Of a stretch of 60,685 nt of DNA, positions 44,409 to 53,999 are shown piece by piece. The DNA comes from an uncultured Frankineae bacterium (GTDB lineage Bacteria > Actinomycetota > Actinomycetes > Mycobacteriales > SCTD01). The notes under the pieces are model-generated. The model worked only from the letters and a program-made list of their open reading frames with translations. It was not told the origin of the DNA and ran no database searches. The first letter of the stretch is position 1. Each line of letters opens with the position of its first letter. A program made the position numbers and the translations under genes. Location: positions 1-60,685 of the forward strand of contig CADCUB010000151.1 in NCBI GenBank assembly GCA_902805775.1. Reading direction: 5' to 3'.

Positions 44409-44747
44409 GTGACCGACTGCCTGTTCTGCAAGATCGTCGCGGGCGAGGTGCCGGCGGACATCGTGGCGCAGACCGAGGAGACGGTGGCGTTCCGCGACAT
44501 CGCTCCGCAGGCGCCGACCCACGTCCTGGTGGTGCCGCGCGCGCACCACGAGGACGTCGGCGCGCTCGCCAGTGCCGAGCCGGCGCTGCTCGGCCGGCTG
44601 TTCGCAGCCGCGGCGGACGTGGCGCGCATCGAGGGGCTGGACGGCGGCTACCGCCTGCTGACCAACACCGGCCGCGACGCGGGGCAGACCGTCTCCCACG
44701 TCCACGTGCACGTCCTGGGCGGACGTCCGCTCGGCGCGCTGGCCTGA
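44409..44747 (+). CDS. HIT-family nucleotide hydrolase
   Basis: 112-residue histidine-triad protein, probably a purine nucleoside phosphoramidase of the HinT type. It begins CLFCKIVAGEVPADIVAQTE, continues VLVVPRAHHEDVGAL and ends with the histidine triad SHVHVHVLGGRPLGALA. GTG 44409 has a GGAGGAAG site. The gene end is partly repeated downstream: similar GCGCTNGCCTGAG sequences recur at about 44796 and 44830. Position between rsmE and phoH is the usual actinobacterial one. Confidence 0.93.
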   Translation: MTDCLFCKIVAGEVPADIVAQTEETVAFRDIAPQAPTHVLVVPRAHHEDVGALASAEPALLGRLFAAAADVARIEGLDGGYRLLTNTGRDAGQTVSHVHVHVLGGRPLGALA

Positions 44748-44797
44748 GATCTGCAGCTGCCCGTCCCACGCGTGCCGATCGGACCGCAGCTCGGTGC

Positions 44798-44860
44798 GCT
44801 CGCCTGAGCCGGGGCCGGCAGCTCCGCACGCTCGCCTGAGCCGGGGCCGGCAGCTCCGCA
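44798..44860. repeat. 32-bp tandem duplication
   Basis: GCTCGCCTGAGCCGGGGCCG and the following 11 bases occur at 44798-44828 and again at 44830-44860, offset by 32 bases. The first 10 or so bases resemble the end of the HIT gene (44736-44748, with one G/C difference), suggesting the array grew from the gene's 3' end. Confidence 0.8.
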
Positions 44861-44936
44861 CACGAGCTGATCCACCCCGACCGGGCCGGCGTCCGCCGTA
44901 CGCTCCGGCGCCCTCGCCGACGATCAGCTCGTGTGC
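44858..44936. repeat. 79-bp intergenic element with 15-bp terminal inverted repeats (copy 2)
   Basis: GCACACGAGCTGATC (44858-44872) and its exact reverse complement (44922-44936) flank a 49-base centre. The left arm matches copy 1 (10357-10374) over all 18 bases, including CAC; the right arm matches over 15. Total length is again 79 bp although the centre is different. Confidence 0.8.
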
Positions 44937-45007
44937 GTAGGCGCCGCGGTGGAGGGGGCCCCGGCGGCGGTCGGAACAGGTCCCGGGCTGGCTCGGCGCT
45001 GCGCGGG

Positions 45008-45013
45008 TAGCCT
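45008..45013 (+). promoter_or_regulatory. -10 box of phoH
   Basis: TAGCCT, about 55 bases before the phoH ATG. No obvious -35 is visible. Confidence 0.4.
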
Positions 45014-45067
45014 CGAGGGGTCCTTCCGCCCCCACCCGAGAGCAGGCGAACGGCGACCGCCGACCCC

Positions 45068-47200
45068 ATGCCCGACACCCCCCGTCCGACGACGCACGTC
45101 GACCGCGTCGTCAGCAAGATCGTCGTCCCGTCCGAGCAGTCCATGGTCGCCCTGCTGGGCAGCCGCGACGAGGTGCTCCGCACCGTCGAGCGCGTCCTGA
45201 CCAGCGACGTCCACGTGCGCGGCAACGAGATCACCCTCACCGGTTCGGCCAAGGACAACGCCCTGGGCGTGCTGCTGTTCGAGCAGCTGCTGGAGCTGCT
45301 CGACAAGGGGCAGGCGCTCACGACCGACGCGGTCGAGCGCAGCCTGGCGATGCTGCAGCAGTCGGAGGGCAAGCCCGCCGAGGTCCTGACGCTCAACATC
45401 CTCAGCAACCGCGGCCGCACCATCCGGCCGAAGACCGTCAACCAGAAGCGCTACGTCGAGGCCATCGACGCCCACACGATCGTGTTCGGCATCGGCCCGG
45501 CCGGCACCGGCAAGACCTACCTCGCGATGGCCAAGGCCGTGCAGGCGCTGCAGGCCAAGCAGGTCAACCGGATCATCCTGACCCGCCCCGCCGTCGAGGC
45601 AGGGGAGCGGCTGGGCTTCCTGCCCGGCACGCTGTTCGAGAAGATCGACCCCTACCTGCGCCCGCTGTACGACGCGCTGCACGACATGCTCGACCCGGAG
45701 TCGATCCCCAAGCTGATGGCGGCGGGGACCATCGAGGTCGCGCCGCTGGCCTACATGCGCGGTCGCGCCCAGCCGGTGGACACCCTCGTCATGACCCCGG
45801 AGGGGGCGCGTCCGATCGGGGAGCTCGAGGTCGGCGACCTCGTCGTCGGCTCGGACGGACTTCCGACGCCCGTGCTGGGCGTGCACCCGCAGGGACGCAA
45901 GCAGGTGTACCGCGTCTCGACGCAGGACGGCGCGTCGACGCTGGCGTGCGGCGAGCACCTGTGGTCGGTCACCACCCGTGACGACCGGCGCCGCGCCAAG
46001 GGGCCCCGGGTCCTCGAGACGCGCGAGATGCTCGGCTCGCTGCGCCAGGCGCACGCGCACCGCTACGAGCTCCCCGTCGTCGCCCCGGTCGAGTTCGTGC
46101 CGACGGAGGTCCCTCTCGACCCGTACGCCCTCGGGCTGCTGCTCGGCGACGGCTGCCTGACGACGTCGACGACCCCGGCCTTCTCCACCCGCGACCCCGA
46201 GCTGGCCCATGCGCTCGAGGACGCGCTGCCCGGCATCGAGCTGCGTGCGGCGGCGCGAGCGGGGGACTTCGTGCTGCGTCACGAGGGCTACCACCGCGGG
46301 GGACTGCTGACCGCCAACCCGGTCACCGAGGTGTTGCGCGCCCTCGGCCTCGCGGGCACCCGGTCGACCACGAAGTTCGTGCCGCTGACCTACCTCCTCA
46401 ACTCCTCCGACGTCCGTCTGGCGGTCCTGCAGGGGCTCCTCGACACCGACGGCGGACCGGTCGTGCAGGCGGGCCGCACGTGCCGCGTCCAGTACACGAC
46501 CTGCTCGGACCAGCTGCGCGACGACGTCGTCTGGCTCGTCCGGTCGCTCGGGGGGGTGGCCTACGTCCGCACACGCCAAGCCGAGGGCCGTGCGCCCGGC
46601 ATCGCCGGCGGTCGGCCGGTCTGGCACCGCAGCGATGCCCACGTGCTCGACATCCGGCTCCCCGAGGGCATGGCGCCCTTCCGTCTCGCGCGCAAGCGGG
46701 CCGCCTACGACGCGACGGGCGGCGGCCGGCCGATGCGCTTCATCGACGCCATCGAGCCGGCAGGGGAGGCGGAGTGCGTCTGCATCTCCGTCGGCGCGGC
46801 CGACTCGCTGTACGTGACGGAGGACTTCCTCGTCACGCACAACACGCTCAACGACGCGTTCATCATCCTCGACGAGGCGCAGAACACCACCGCCGAGCAG
46901 ATGAAGATGTTCCTCACCCGCCTCGGCTTCGGCAGCAAGATCGTCGTGACGGGTGACGTGACGCAGGTCGACCTGCCCGGGGGCGCCACCAGCGGGCTGC
47001 GGGTCGTGCAGGAGATCCTCGACGGCGTGGCCGACGTCCACTTCGCGACGCTGACCAGCACCGACGTGGTGCGCCACAAGCTGGTCGGGCGCATCGTCGA
47101 CGCCTACGCGCAGTACGACGCGGAGGAGCGCAGTCGCGTCCCGCACCGGTCCCCGACCCGGCCGGCCGGCCGGCGGGACGACGTGCGACGGTCGCACTAG
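45068..47200 (+). CDS. phoH: PhoH-family ATPase/RNA helicase interrupted by an intein
   Basis: P-loop NTPase of the PhoH/PhoH2-like group, linked to RNA handling and ribosome work near ybeY. The precursor has 710 residues; removing the intein (residues 234-592) leaves 351, the usual size. The N-extein holds a KH-like start and Walker [18 protein letters not shown], then [18 protein letters not shown] and APLAYMRGR. The C-extein resumes with [20 protein letters not shown], containing Walker B, and [12 protein letters not shown]. The insertion therefore separates the two nucleotide-binding motifs, so splicing should be needed for activity. ybeY starts directly after the stop. Confidence 0.95.
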   Translation: MPDTPRPTTHVDRVVSKIVVPSEQSMVALLGSRDEVLRTVERVLTSDVHVRGNEITLTGSAKDNALGVLLFEQLLELLDKGQALTTDAVERSLAMLQQSEGKPAEVLTLNILSNRGRTIRPKTVNQKRYVEAIDAHTIVFGIGPAGTGKTYLAMAKAVQALQAKQVNRIILTRPAVEAGERLGFLPGTLFEKIDPYLRPLYDALHDMLDPESIPKLMAAGTIEVAPLAYMRGRAQPVDTLVMTPEGARPIGELEVGDLVVGSDGLPTPVLGVHPQGRKQVYRVSTQDGASTLACGEHLWSVTTRDDRRRAKGPRVLETREMLGSLRQAHAHRYELPVVAPVEFVPTEVPLDPYALGLLLGDGCLTTSTTPAFSTRDPELAHALEDALPGIELRAAARAGDFVLRHEGYHRGGLLTANPVTEVLRALGLAGTRSTTKFVPLTYLLNSSDVRLAVLQGLLDTDGGPVVQAGRTCRVQYTTCSDQLRDDVVWLVRSLGGVAYVRTRQAEGRAPGIAGGRPVWHRSDAHVLDIRLPEGMAPFRLARKRAAYDATGGGRPMRFIDAIEPAGEAECVCISVGAADSLYVTEDFLVTHNTLNDAFIILDEAQNTTAEQMKMFLTRLGFGSKIVVTGDVTQVDLPGGATSGLRVVQEILDGVADVHFATLTSTDVVRHKLVGRIVDAYAQYDAEERSRVPHRSPTRPAGRRDDVRRSH
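45767..46843 (+). mobile_element. Intein with LAGLIDADG homing endonuclease, class 3-like
   Basis: 359 codons, in frame within phoH, starting [20 protein letters not shown] and ending FLVTHN before Thr+1. Residue 1 is Ala, not Cys or Ser. The class 3 triplet is present: Trp66 two residues after block B His64 (GEHLWSV), Cys339 in block F ([15 protein letters not shown]) and Thr357 before His358-Asn359. Two endonuclease motifs are seen, [10 protein letters not shown] (Asp128) and [10 protein letters not shown] (Asp228), both with their acidic residues. It is therefore likely to be splicing-competent and mobile. Boundaries follow from the uninterrupted PhoH sequence AYMRGR/TLNDAFI. Confidence 0.92.
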
Positions 47201-47695
47201 ATGTCGATCGAGGTCGCCAACGAGAGCGGCGTCGCGGTGGACGAGCAGGCGCTCGTACGCGTCGCTCGGCACGTGCTCGACCGGCTCGGCGTCTCACCGC
47301 TCGCGGAGCTGTCCCTGCTGCTCGTCGACGTCGAGCAGATGGAGAAGCTGCACGTGAGGTGGATGGACGAGCCCGGCCCCACCGACGTGCTCGCCTTCCC
47401 GATGGACGAGCTCGACCTGCGCGGCTCGCGCGGCGTCGGGCACGGGCACGGCTCCGGCAGCGAGGAGCCCGACGAGACCGGCCCCGCGGTGCTCGGCGAC
47501 GTCGTGCTGTGCCCGGAGGTCGCCGAGCGCCAGGGCGCCGAGGCAGGGCACGGCACGGCGGCCGAGCTCGAGCTGCTCTGCACGCACGGCGTCCTGCACC
47601 TGCTGGGGTACGACCACGGCGACCCGGACGAGCACGCCGAGATGTTCGGCCTGCAGGGCGAGCTGCTCAGCAGCTGGAAGGCCGCCCAGGGCTGA
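47201..47695 (+). CDS. ybeY: Endoribonuclease YbeY (rRNA maturation factor)
   Basis: Metal-dependent RNase for 16S rRNA 3'-end maturation and ribosome quality control. The zinc site [20 protein letters not shown] (H3xH5xH type) is intact. [16 protein letters not shown] is the other family signature. Length 164 includes a His/Gly/Ser/Glu-rich insert ([13 protein letters not shown]) in the middle. The ATG lies immediately after the phoH stop. Its last 29 bases overlap the end of the convergent large regulator gene. Confidence 0.95.
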   Translation: MSIEVANESGVAVDEQALVRVARHVLDRLGVSPLAELSLLLVDVEQMEKLHVRWMDEPGPTDVLAFPMDELDLRGSRGVGHGHGSGSEEPDETGPAVLGDVVLCPEVAERQGAEAGHGTAAELELLCTHGVLHLLGYDHGDPDEHAEMFGLQGELLSSWKAAQG

Positions 47696-50600
47696 GGCTG
47701 CGGTGCCGGGCGGCAGCCCGGTCGACCCGGCTCACCAGCACTGCCGACCCCATGTCCGCAGCTGCCGCCCGAGCCCGCGCCAGGGCCGCAGTGGCGTCGT
47801 CGCCGCGCGCGGCGGTGATCTCCGCATCGGCGAGCAGGACGAGTGGAGCAGGCCACTTCTCCCCGTGGAGCGCGAGCTCGGCGTGGGCTCGACCGGCCCA
47901 CGCCTGCGCCAGCTCGAGGTGGCCGCGCTCGGCCAGGGCGATCGCAGGGTTGGCGAAGTGCATCCCCAGGCCGGTGTGCATCCCGACGCGGGTGTAGACC
48001 TCTCGACCTCGCTCGAGCGCCGCCAGTCCTTCGCCGAGCCGACCTCGCGACAGCAGGACCCATCCCAGGTGGAGCTGGGCCTGACCGCCCCAGAACGACA
48101 GCAGGTCGTCACCGGAGTGCTCCGCCACCGGGCGGGCGACCTGCTCGACCCGGTCGACGTCGCCGGCGCAGGCCCCGACGCAGCAGGCGAACATCGACAG
48201 CATGACGGCGGCGTAGCGGTCGACCGAGCCCAGCAGCGCGTCGAAGCGCTCGGCCGTGTCCGGCCAGTCGCCGACCAGCCCGTGCGCGGCCAGCCGGAAG
48301 CCGGCGGCGAGCATGTGCCGCTCGGCCTGGAAGCTGCGCAGGGCGCTCGTCGTGCCGGCCCGGTAGGCCGGCACGCGCTCGGGAGCCCGCTCGCCGACCG
48401 CGAAGGCGGCGTCGAGGCTGTCCCGCATCTCGACCAGCCGGCCGTGGTGCCAGCACTGGATGCCCCAGACGTGCAGGCCGAACTGCCGCAGGACGGGGTC
48501 GTCGGTGCGGGCGGCCAGCTCGCGGAACCGCTCGGCGATCGCGTCGCCGGTCGCGAAGTCGCAGGACGTGTCGGCCAGCGCCCACCGTGCCCACTGCAGC
48601 TCGAGCTCGACGTCCGTCCGGCCCAGGCGCTCGGCGAGCGCCTCCGCGCGGTCCAGCAGGTCGCTCACTCCGCCGAAGCCGCGCAGGGCCCGACGCACGG
48701 AGGTCAGTCGTACGAGCGACTGGAGCTCGGCGTCGGCCTGCTCCGCCGAGGACCCGGCCGCCCGGCGCAGCTGCACGGCCCGCTCGAGCAGGTGCTCGGC
48801 AGAGGAGAGGGCGAAGCGGCGCAGCGCCACCTCGGCAGCGTCCTCGAGCGCCTCCGCGGCGCGAGCACCGTCCACGAGGGGCACGGCCGCCCACAGGTGC
48901 TCGGCTCGCAGCTCCGCCTGCTCGTCACCGGCGTCGTCGAGCGCCTCGGCCACCTGCAGGTGCACCGAGGCGCGCCGCGTCGGGGTCAGGTCGTCACCGA
49001 GCACCTCGCGGACGAGTGCGTGCACGAAGCGCAGGACACCCGGGGCGTCGGTGTCGTCGGTGAGCAGGTGCTGTGCGACGGCAGGCTCGAGGTCGGCGAG
49101 GCAGGCCGCCACCGGCCGACCGGTGACCCGGGCGAGCAGGCGCAGGTCGACGTCCCGGCCGACCGCCGCGGCGACCTGCAGCAGCCCGGTCGTCGCCTCC
49201 GGCAGGCGCGCGAGCCGCTGCCGCACCACGTCGCCGACACCGGCCGGAACCCGGGCGGCGGCCGCGTCTTCCGGCCCCGCGTCGCCCAGCAGCTGGGCGA
49301 GCTGGGCGGCGAAGAAGGGGTTGCCCTCGGCCCGCGCGTGGATCGCGAGGGCCACCTCCGCAGTGACGTCGGCGTCCGTCGTCTGGCTGACCAGCCGGGC
49401 CGTGTCCTCCGGACGCAGCCCACCGAGCCGCAGACGGCGGCTGCCGCGCCGGCGCGCCACGGCGGCCAGGGCCTCGACCAGCTCCTTGCCGCGCTCGCCG
49501 GCACCCTGCCGCACGGTCGCGAGCAGCAGCACCGGCTCGTCGCCCAGGTGCCCGACGAGGAAGGAGAGCAGCGACAGCGAGGCCGCGTCGGCCCACTGCA
49601 GGTCGTCGAGCAGCACGACGAGGGGCGTCCTGCGCGCCGTGCGCCGGACCGCTGCGGCGACGTCCTCCAGAACGGCGAACAGCCCAGCGCCGCCGTCTCC
49701 GGCGCGGGCGTCGAGCAGGGCGGACAGCCCCTCCTCGGCCTCGTCGGGCGCCGAGTCGCGCAGCGCCCGCAGGACCGGCAGCCAGGGCCAGAACGCCGGG
49801 GCTGCCCCGCTCTCGTGGCTGCGCCCCCACAGCACGAGCGCACCCCGCTCCCTCGCGTGCTCGGCGAGCTCCTCGAGCAGGCGGGTCTTGCCGATGCCGG
49901 GCTCACCCTCCACGACGCCCGCCCTGGCGCCGGTGGCGCTCTCGCCCAGGACCTCGTGGAGGACGGCGAGCTCGTGGGTGCGCCCGACCAGAGCCTCCCG
50001 GGGGCGGGCGGTCGGCGCGGCACGCTGCTCCGGTGCCGGTGCCGGTGCCGGTGCCGGTGCCGGTGCCGCCGCCGGTGCCGACGCCACCGGCAGGTCGAGC
50101 GCGCGGTCCTGCCGCAGGATCTGCAGCTCCAGCTCGCGCAGCGCCTGACCGGGCTCCACGCCGAGCTCGTCCACGAGCGTCCGGCGCGCGTCGGACAGGG
50201 CGCGCAGCGCATCGGCCTGCCGCCCGCAGCGGTACGACGCGAGGGCGAGCCGTCGCCAGCGGGCCTCGTCGAGCGGGGCGGCCTGCACGGCCTCGGTCAG
50301 CTCGCCGAGCAGCGCGGCGTGCCGGCCGAGCTGCAGGTCGGCCTCCTGGCGGTCGGCGACCGCCGCCGCCCTCAGTCCGTCCCAGCGGGCGACCAGACCG
50401 GTCGCGAACGGCCGGTCGGCGAGGTCGCCCAGCGCCGGACCGCGCCAGAGGCCCTCGGCCTGCACGAGCAGCGCCCGGGCGGACGCCGGGTCACCGGCCT
50501 CCAGCGCGGCGCGACCCTGCTCGGCCAGCCGCTCGAAGCGCCGCCAGTCGAGGCTGTCGTCCGGCGCCTCCAGGACGTAGCCCTCACCGCGCCGTCGGAG

Positions 50601-50867
50601 CAGGCCGCCGGCAGGACCGAGCGCGGTGCGCAGCCGGGAGACGTAGGAGTGCAGCGTCGAGACCGCGGACGGCGGTGGGTCCTCGCCCCAGGCCGCCTCG
50701 ACGAGGGCGCCCGTGGGGACGACCCGGCCGCCGGCCGCCAGCAGCGCCGCGAGGACGGCTCGCGGCTGAGGTCCCCCCAACGACCGGACCTCCACGCCGT
50801 CGAGCTCCACGTGCACACCGCCCAGCACCCCGAACGCCACCGGCGGGCGCAGGTGCCGAGCCTCCAT
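47667..50867 (-). CDS. BTAD-domain regulator with AAA ATPase and TPR-like repeats (AfsR/SARP-related)
   Basis: 1066-residue signalling regulator. Residues 10-100 form an OmpR-like DNA-binding domain ([31 protein letters not shown]), followed by the bacterial transcriptional activation domain to about 255. A Pro/Ala linker from a hexanucleotide repeat leads to an ATPase with Walker [17 protein letters not shown] and Walker [12 protein letters not shown]. The C-terminal 500 residues are helical TPR-like repeats. Such proteins activate secondary metabolism or stress genes in response to nucleotides or ligands. No LuxR domain is present. It lies between ybeY and the zinc operon, with no evident target gene next to it. 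Confidence 0.9.
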   Translation of the reverse strand: MEARHLRPPVAFGVLGGVHVELDGVEVRSLGGPQPRAVLAALLAAGGRVVPTGALVEAAWGEDPPPSAVSTLHSYVSRLRTALGPAGGLLRRRGEGYVLEAPDDSLDWRRFERLAEQGRAALEAGDPASARALLVQAEGLWRGPALGDLADRPFATGLVARWDGLRAAAVADRQEADLQLGRHAALLGELTEAVQAAPLDEARWRRLALASYRCGRQADALRALSDARRTLVDELGVEPGQALRELELQILRQDRALDLPVASAPAAAPAPAPAPAPAPEQRAAPTARPREALVGRTHELAVLHEVLGESATGARAGVVEGEPGIGKTRLLEELAEHARERGALVLWGRSHESGAAPAFWPWLPVLRALRDSAPDEAEEGLSALLDARAGDGGAGLFAVLEDVAAAVRRTARRTPLVVLLDDLQWADAASLSLLSFLVGHLGDEPVLLLATVRQGAGERGKELVEALAAVARRRGSRRLRLGGLRPEDTARLVSQTTDADVTAEVALAIHARAEGNPFFAAQLAQLLGDAGPEDAAAARVPAGVGDVVRQRLARLPEATTGLLQVAAAVGRDVDLRLLARVTGRPVAACLADLEPAVAQHLLTDDTDAPGVLRFVHALVREVLGDDLTPTRRASVHLQVAEALDDAGDEQAELRAEHLWAAVPLVDGARAAEALEDAAEVALRRFALSSAEHLLERAVQLRRAAGSSAEQADAELQSLVRLTSVRRALRGFGGVSDLLDRAEALAERLGRTDVELELQWARWALADTSCDFATGDAIAERFRELAARTDDPVLRQFGLHVWGIQCWHHGRLVEMRDSLDAAFAVGERAPERVPAYRAGTTSALRSFQAERHMLAAGFRLAAHGLVGDWPDTAERFDALLGSVDRYAAVMLSMFACCVGACAGDVDRVEQVARPVAEHSGDDLLSFWGGQAQLHLGWVLLSRGRLGEGLAALERGREVYTRVGMHTGLGMHFANPAIALAERGHLELAQAWAGRAHAELALHGEKWPAPLVLLADAEITAARGDDATAALARARAAAADMGSAVLVSRVDRAAARHRSLSPGRPSSC
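50032..50067. repeat. Hexanucleotide repeat (GGTGCC x6) in the regulator linker
   Basis: Six perfect GGTGCC units, continued imperfectly to about 50078. They encode the alternating Ala-Pro linker between the activation domain and the ATPase on the minus strand. The unit is two codons, so changes in copy number would alter linker length without a frameshift. Confidence 0.8.
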
Positions 50868-50960
50868 GGACGGCAGGCTAGAGCGGTGCCCGGTGGTCGC
50901 GCAGGCGGTCGAGCGGGCTCGGCGCGAGGCCGCCGGCCGCCCGGGTCGGGGGTGCGGGGC

Positions 50961-51374
50961 TCAGCCGCCGGCGGCGCAGGCGCCGCACGTGCCGAACACC
51001 TCGACGGTGTGGCTCACCGCGGTGAAGCCGTGGCGGTCGGCGACGTCGGTGGCCCAGGCCTCGACCTCGGGCCCGTCGACCTCGACCGACCGGCCGCAGG
51101 ACCGGCAGACCAGGTGGTGGTGGTGCTCGACCGTCGGACAGCGCCGGTAGACCGCCTCGCCGCCGTCGGTGCGCAGCACGTCCACGTGCCCTGACTCGGC
51201 CAGTGCCTGCAGGTGCCGGTAGACGGTGGTCAGCCCGACCGAGGCACCGCCCCGCCGGAGCAGCTCGTGCAGCTCCTGGGCGCTGCGGAAGCCGTCGACG
51301 CGGTCCAGCGCGTCGGCCACGGCCGTGCGCTGACGCGTGCTGCGCACCCCCGGCAGCTCGGTCGGCCCGGTCAC
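50961..51374 (-). CDS. zur: Fur-family regulator, probably zinc-responsive Zur
   Basis: 137-residue Fur-family metalloregulator. The winged helix (STRQRTAVADALDRVDGFRS, GLTTVYRHLQALAESGHVDV) is followed by the metal-binding HHHHLVCRSCGRSVEVDGP and the structural zinc pair CGAC near the C-terminus. It overlaps znuB by 4 bases (GTGA) and is the last gene of the znuA-znuC-znuB-zur operon, which makes zinc the most likely signal. It would repress this operon from a palindrome near the znuA start. Confidence 0.9.
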   Translation of the reverse strand: MTGPTELPGVRSTRQRTAVADALDRVDGFRSAQELHELLRRGGASVGLTTVYRHLQALAESGHVDVLRTDGGEAVYRRCPTVEHHHHLVCRSCGRSVEVDGPEVEAWATDVADRHGFTAVSHTVEVFGTCGACAAGG

Positions 51375-52228
51375 CGGGCCGCCAGCCCAGCAGGCAGCGC
51401 TGCCGCCGAGGCGCCGCGCGGTCGGCGGCGTACGACCGCCCCGACCGCCGCGGCCACGCCGAACAGGGCCAGGGCGAGCACGACGATGAGGGCGCCGGGC
51501 GCAGTGTCGACGTAGTACGAGCCGAGCACCCCGCTCACCGCGGCGAGCACTCCCGCGCACAGAGCCACGACGACCGTCGCCCGGAACCCGCGCACCAGCT
51601 GCTGCGCGGTCGCGACCGGCACGACCATCAGGGCGCTGACCAGCAGCAGCCCGACGACCCGCATGGCGACGGTGACCGTGAGCGCCGCCATGACGGCCAG
51701 CAGCAGGTTCAGCGCGCGCACCGGCAGCCCCATGACCCGGGCGTGCTCCTCGTCGTGGCACACGGCGAACAGCTGACGTCCGAAGACGCCGAGGGCGAGC
51801 AGCACCCCGACGGACAGGGTGCTGATCACCACGACGTCGCCGGGCGAGACCGCCGTCAGCGAGCCGAACAGGTACGACAGCAGGTTGGCGTTGGTCCCGC
51901 CCGGCGCCAGGCCGATGAGCAGGACCCCGCCCGCGATGCCGCCGTAGAACATCAGGGCCAGGGCGACATCGCCGCTGGTGCGCCCGGCCTGCCGGACCAG
52001 CTCGAGGACGACGGCCCCGACCGCGGCCACGACGACCGCCGTCAGCACCGGCGCCGTCCCCAGCAGGAAGCCCAGGGCGACGCCGGTGAGGGCGACGTGC
52101 CCGATGCCGTCGCCCATCAGGGCAAGGCGCCGCTGCACGAGGAAGACCCCGACGGCCGGCGCGACCAGCCCGACGAGCACCGCCGACAGCAGCGCCAGGC
52201 GCATGAACTCCAGCGCGAGGGGGTTCAC
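51371..52228 (-). CDS. znuB: Zinc ABC transporter permease
   Basis: Membrane permease of the ABC-3 type for zinc (or manganese). 285 residues with eight to nine hydrophobic helices. Family markers include RLALMGDGIGHVALTGVALG and the central YGGIAGGVLLIGLA region. GTG 52228 overlaps the znuC stop by GTGA. The zinc assignment rests on the neighbouring His-rich solute-binding protein and Zur. Confidence 0.92.
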   Translation of the reverse strand: MNPLALEFMRLALLSAVLVGLVAPAVGVFLVQRRLALMGDGIGHVALTGVALGFLLGTAPVLTAVVVAAVGAVVLELVRQAGRTSGDVALALMFYGGIAGGVLLIGLAPGGTNANLLSYLFGSLTAVSPGDVVVISTLSVGVLLALGVFGRQLFAVCHDEEHARVMGLPVRALNLLLAVMAALTVTVAMRVVGLLLVSALMVVPVATAQQLVRGFRATVVVALCAGVLAAVSGVLGSYYVDTAPGALIVVLALALFGVAAAVGAVVRRRPRGASAAALPAGLAAR

Positions 52229-52986
52229 CGCAGGCCCCAGGCCGGCGAGGTCGTGTCGCGCACCTCGTGCACCGGGTGCGCGTGCTCGGGGTCGTGCACG
52301 TGCAGGTGGTCCAGGGCGGGGGGCGGTCCGTCGTGCAGCACCCGCCCGTCGGCCATCGTCAGGGCCCGGGTGATGAGGTGGTGCAGCGGCCCGAGCTCGT
52401 GGGCGACCAGCACGACGGTCGTGCCGCGACGGACCAGCCCGTCGAGCGTCGTGGCCAGGGCCGACTGGCTGACCAGGTCGACGCCCGCCGTGGGCTCGTC
52501 GAGCACCAGCAGGTCGGGCTCGCACGTCAGGGCCCGGGCGATCAGGACCCGTTGCTGCTGGCCCCCCGACAGGGTCCCGACGCTGTCCCGGGCACGGTCG
52601 GCCAGTCCCACCGCCTCGATCGCTGCCTGTACGGCCCGGCGGTCGGCGGGGCCGGAGCGGCGCAGGCCGGTACGGGCCAGCCGTCCGGTGGCGACGACCT
52701 CCCGCACGGTGGCCGGGACACCGGTGGTCGCGCCCGCCCGCTGCGGGACGTAGCCCAGCCGCGTCCACTCCCGGAAGTGCGCGCGGGGCGTGCCGAACAG
52801 CTCCAGCGAGCCGGTCACGAGCGGCAGCAGGCCGACGACGGCGCGCACCACGGTGCTCTTGCCCGAGCCGTTCGCGCCGAGCACGGCGACGACCTCGCCC
52901 CGGTCGACCACGAGGTCGACGTCCTCGACGGCCGGCTGCCCGTCGTAGGCCACGGACGCCCCGCGCAGGGCGACGACCGGGCTCAC
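52225..52986 (-). CDS. znuC: Zinc ABC transporter ATP-binding protein
   Basis: ATPase subunit of 253 residues. Walker A AVLGANGSGKSTVVRAV, Q-loop YVPQRAG, signature LSGGQQQRVLIARAL, Walker B LLVLDEPTAGVD and switch His in VLVAHELG are all present. The C-terminus has a His-rich tail (DHLHVHDPEHAHPVHEV) that may bind zinc as a sensor or chaperone element. GTG 52986 overlaps znuA's stop by GTGA. Confidence 0.94.
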   Translation of the reverse strand: MSPVVALRGASVAYDGQPAVEDVDLVVDRGEVVAVLGANGSGKSTVVRAVVGLLPLVTGSLELFGTPRAHFREWTRLGYVPQRAGATTGVPATVREVVATGRLARTGLRRSGPADRRAVQAAIEAVGLADRARDSVGTLSGGQQQRVLIARALTCEPDLLVLDEPTAGVDLVSQSALATTLDGLVRRGTTVVLVAHELGPLHHLITRALTMADGRVLHDGPPPALDHLHVHDPEHAHPVHEVRDTTSPAWGLR

Positions 52987-53993
52987 GTGCAGCCGAGGGC
53001 GGTGCGCAGCCGCTCGAGGTTGTCCCGCATGGCGGTCAGGTAGTCGCCGCGCGCGGGCGGCCCCTCCAGCGGGGTGAGGACCTCGGCGGAGGCACCCACC
53101 TCACGGGCCAGGGCCTCGGCGACCTTGGGGCTCACCAGCTCCTCGAAGAACACGGTGGTGACGCCGGCGGCCTGCGCCTGCTCGGCCACCTGCCGGAGCC
53201 GCTGCGGCGAGGCCTCGTCGTCGGGGGAGAGGCCGGCGATGGCCACCTGCTCCAAGCCGTAGGCGTCGGCGAGGTAGCCGAAGGCGTCGTGGCTCGTGAC
53301 GACCTGCCGGCGCTCGCAGGTGGCCAGCCCGGCGCGCAGCTCCTCGTCCAGGGCGGTCAGCTCGGCGTCGAGGGCCTGGGCGCGCGAGCGGTACCCCTGC
53401 GCGCCGTCGGGGTCGACGGCCGCCAGGCGGTCCGCGACGGCAGCGGCGACGGTGCTCAGCCGCAGCGGGTCCAGCCAGACGTGGGGGTCGGCGTCCGCAT
53501 GGTGCCCGTCGCCGTGCCCCTCGTCCCCGTGCCCCTCGTCCCCGTGTCCTTCGTCCCCATGTCCTTCGTCGCCGTGCCCCTCGTCCCCGTGCCCCTCGTC
53601 GCCGTGGCTCCCGTGCCCGGCGCCGCCGCGGAGCTCGACGACCGACAGCACGTCGAGCGCCCGGCCGTCCGCCTGCTGCTCGACCGCCTCGTCGACGGCA
53701 GGCTGGAAGCCACCCGAGAAGACGACGAGATCGGCCTCACCGACGGCGCCGACCTGGCGCGGCGTGAGCTCCAGGTCGTGCGGCTCGCCGCCGGGCTCCG
53801 TCAGGTTCGTCACGTCGACGGCGTCGCCGCCGACCCGGGCGGTGACGAACTCGTAGGGGTAGAAGCCGACGACGGCCGACACGGCACCGTCCTGCGTTCC
53901 CGGGCCCGTGCTGGTCATGGCGCTGCCGCCGCACCCGGAGACGGCCACGGCGACCGCGGTGGCCAGGACGAGCGACGGCAGGCGAGCAGGCAT
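52983..53993 (-). CDS. znuA: Zinc-binding lipoprotein, ABC transporter substrate-binding protein
   Basis: 336 residues. A lipoprotein signal peptide (VLATAVAVAVSGCGG, lipidated Cys about residue 21) leads into a TroA-like cluster A-I fold with GFYPYEFVTARVGGD, NLTEPGGEPHDLELTPRQ, DPHVWLDPLRLSTVAAAVAD and SHDAFGYLADAYGL. A flexible His/Asp/Glu loop (six HGDEG repeats, 53514-53603) precedes HHADADPHVW, as in zinc-specific ZnuA proteins. The ATG lies 6 bases after TAGGGT, indicating a leaderless transcript. It is the first gene of the zinc operon. Confidence 0.94.
   Translation of the reverse strand: MPARLPSLVLATAVAVAVSGCGGSAMTSTGPGTQDGAVSAVVGFYPYEFVTARVGGDAVDVTNLTEPGGEPHDLELTPRQVGAVGEADLVVFSGGFQPAVDEAVEQQADGRALDVLSVVELRGGAGHGSHGDEGHGDEGHGDEGHGDEGHGDEGHGDEGHGDGHHADADPHVWLDPLRLSTVAAAVADRLAAVDPDGAQGYRSRAQALDAELTALDEELRAGLATCERRQVVTSHDAFGYLADAYGLEQVAIAGLSPDDEASPQRLRQVAEQAQAAGVTTVFFEELVSPKVAEALAREVGASAEVLTPLEGPPARGDYLTAMRDNLERLRTALGCT
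53514..53603. repeat. Six 15-bp tandem repeats encoding HGDEG in znuA
   Basis: Six consecutive 15-bp units (53514-53528 to 53589-53603) of type GTGCCCCTCGTCCCC on the plus strand encode HGDEG on the minus strand. Units differ at a few silent positions. The array makes the His-rich metal-collecting loop and could expand or contract in frame. Confidence 0.85.
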
Positions 53994-53999
53994 GCGCGC

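Larger units (their letters stand above)
44748..45067 (+). other. Intergenic region between HIT and phoH
   Basis: 320 bases without a gene. In order it contains a 32-bp tandem duplication related to the HIT gene end (44798-44860), the second 79-bp inverted-repeat element (44858-44936), and the phoH promoter -10 (45008-45013) with a leader of about 50 bases. Confidence 0.7.

Noticed and set aside
45767-45769. Intein judged inactive because residue 1 is Ala
   Set aside because: Class 3 inteins do not use a residue-1 nucleophile, and the Trp, Cys and Thr of that class are present.
47703-51194. A 1163-codon plus-strand open frame opposite the BTAD regulator
   Set aside because: Antisense shadow. 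The minus strand has Walker A/B and the DNA-binding domain.
53514-53603. CRISPR-like short repeat array
   Set aside because: The units are contiguous without spacers and encode HGDEG in znuA.
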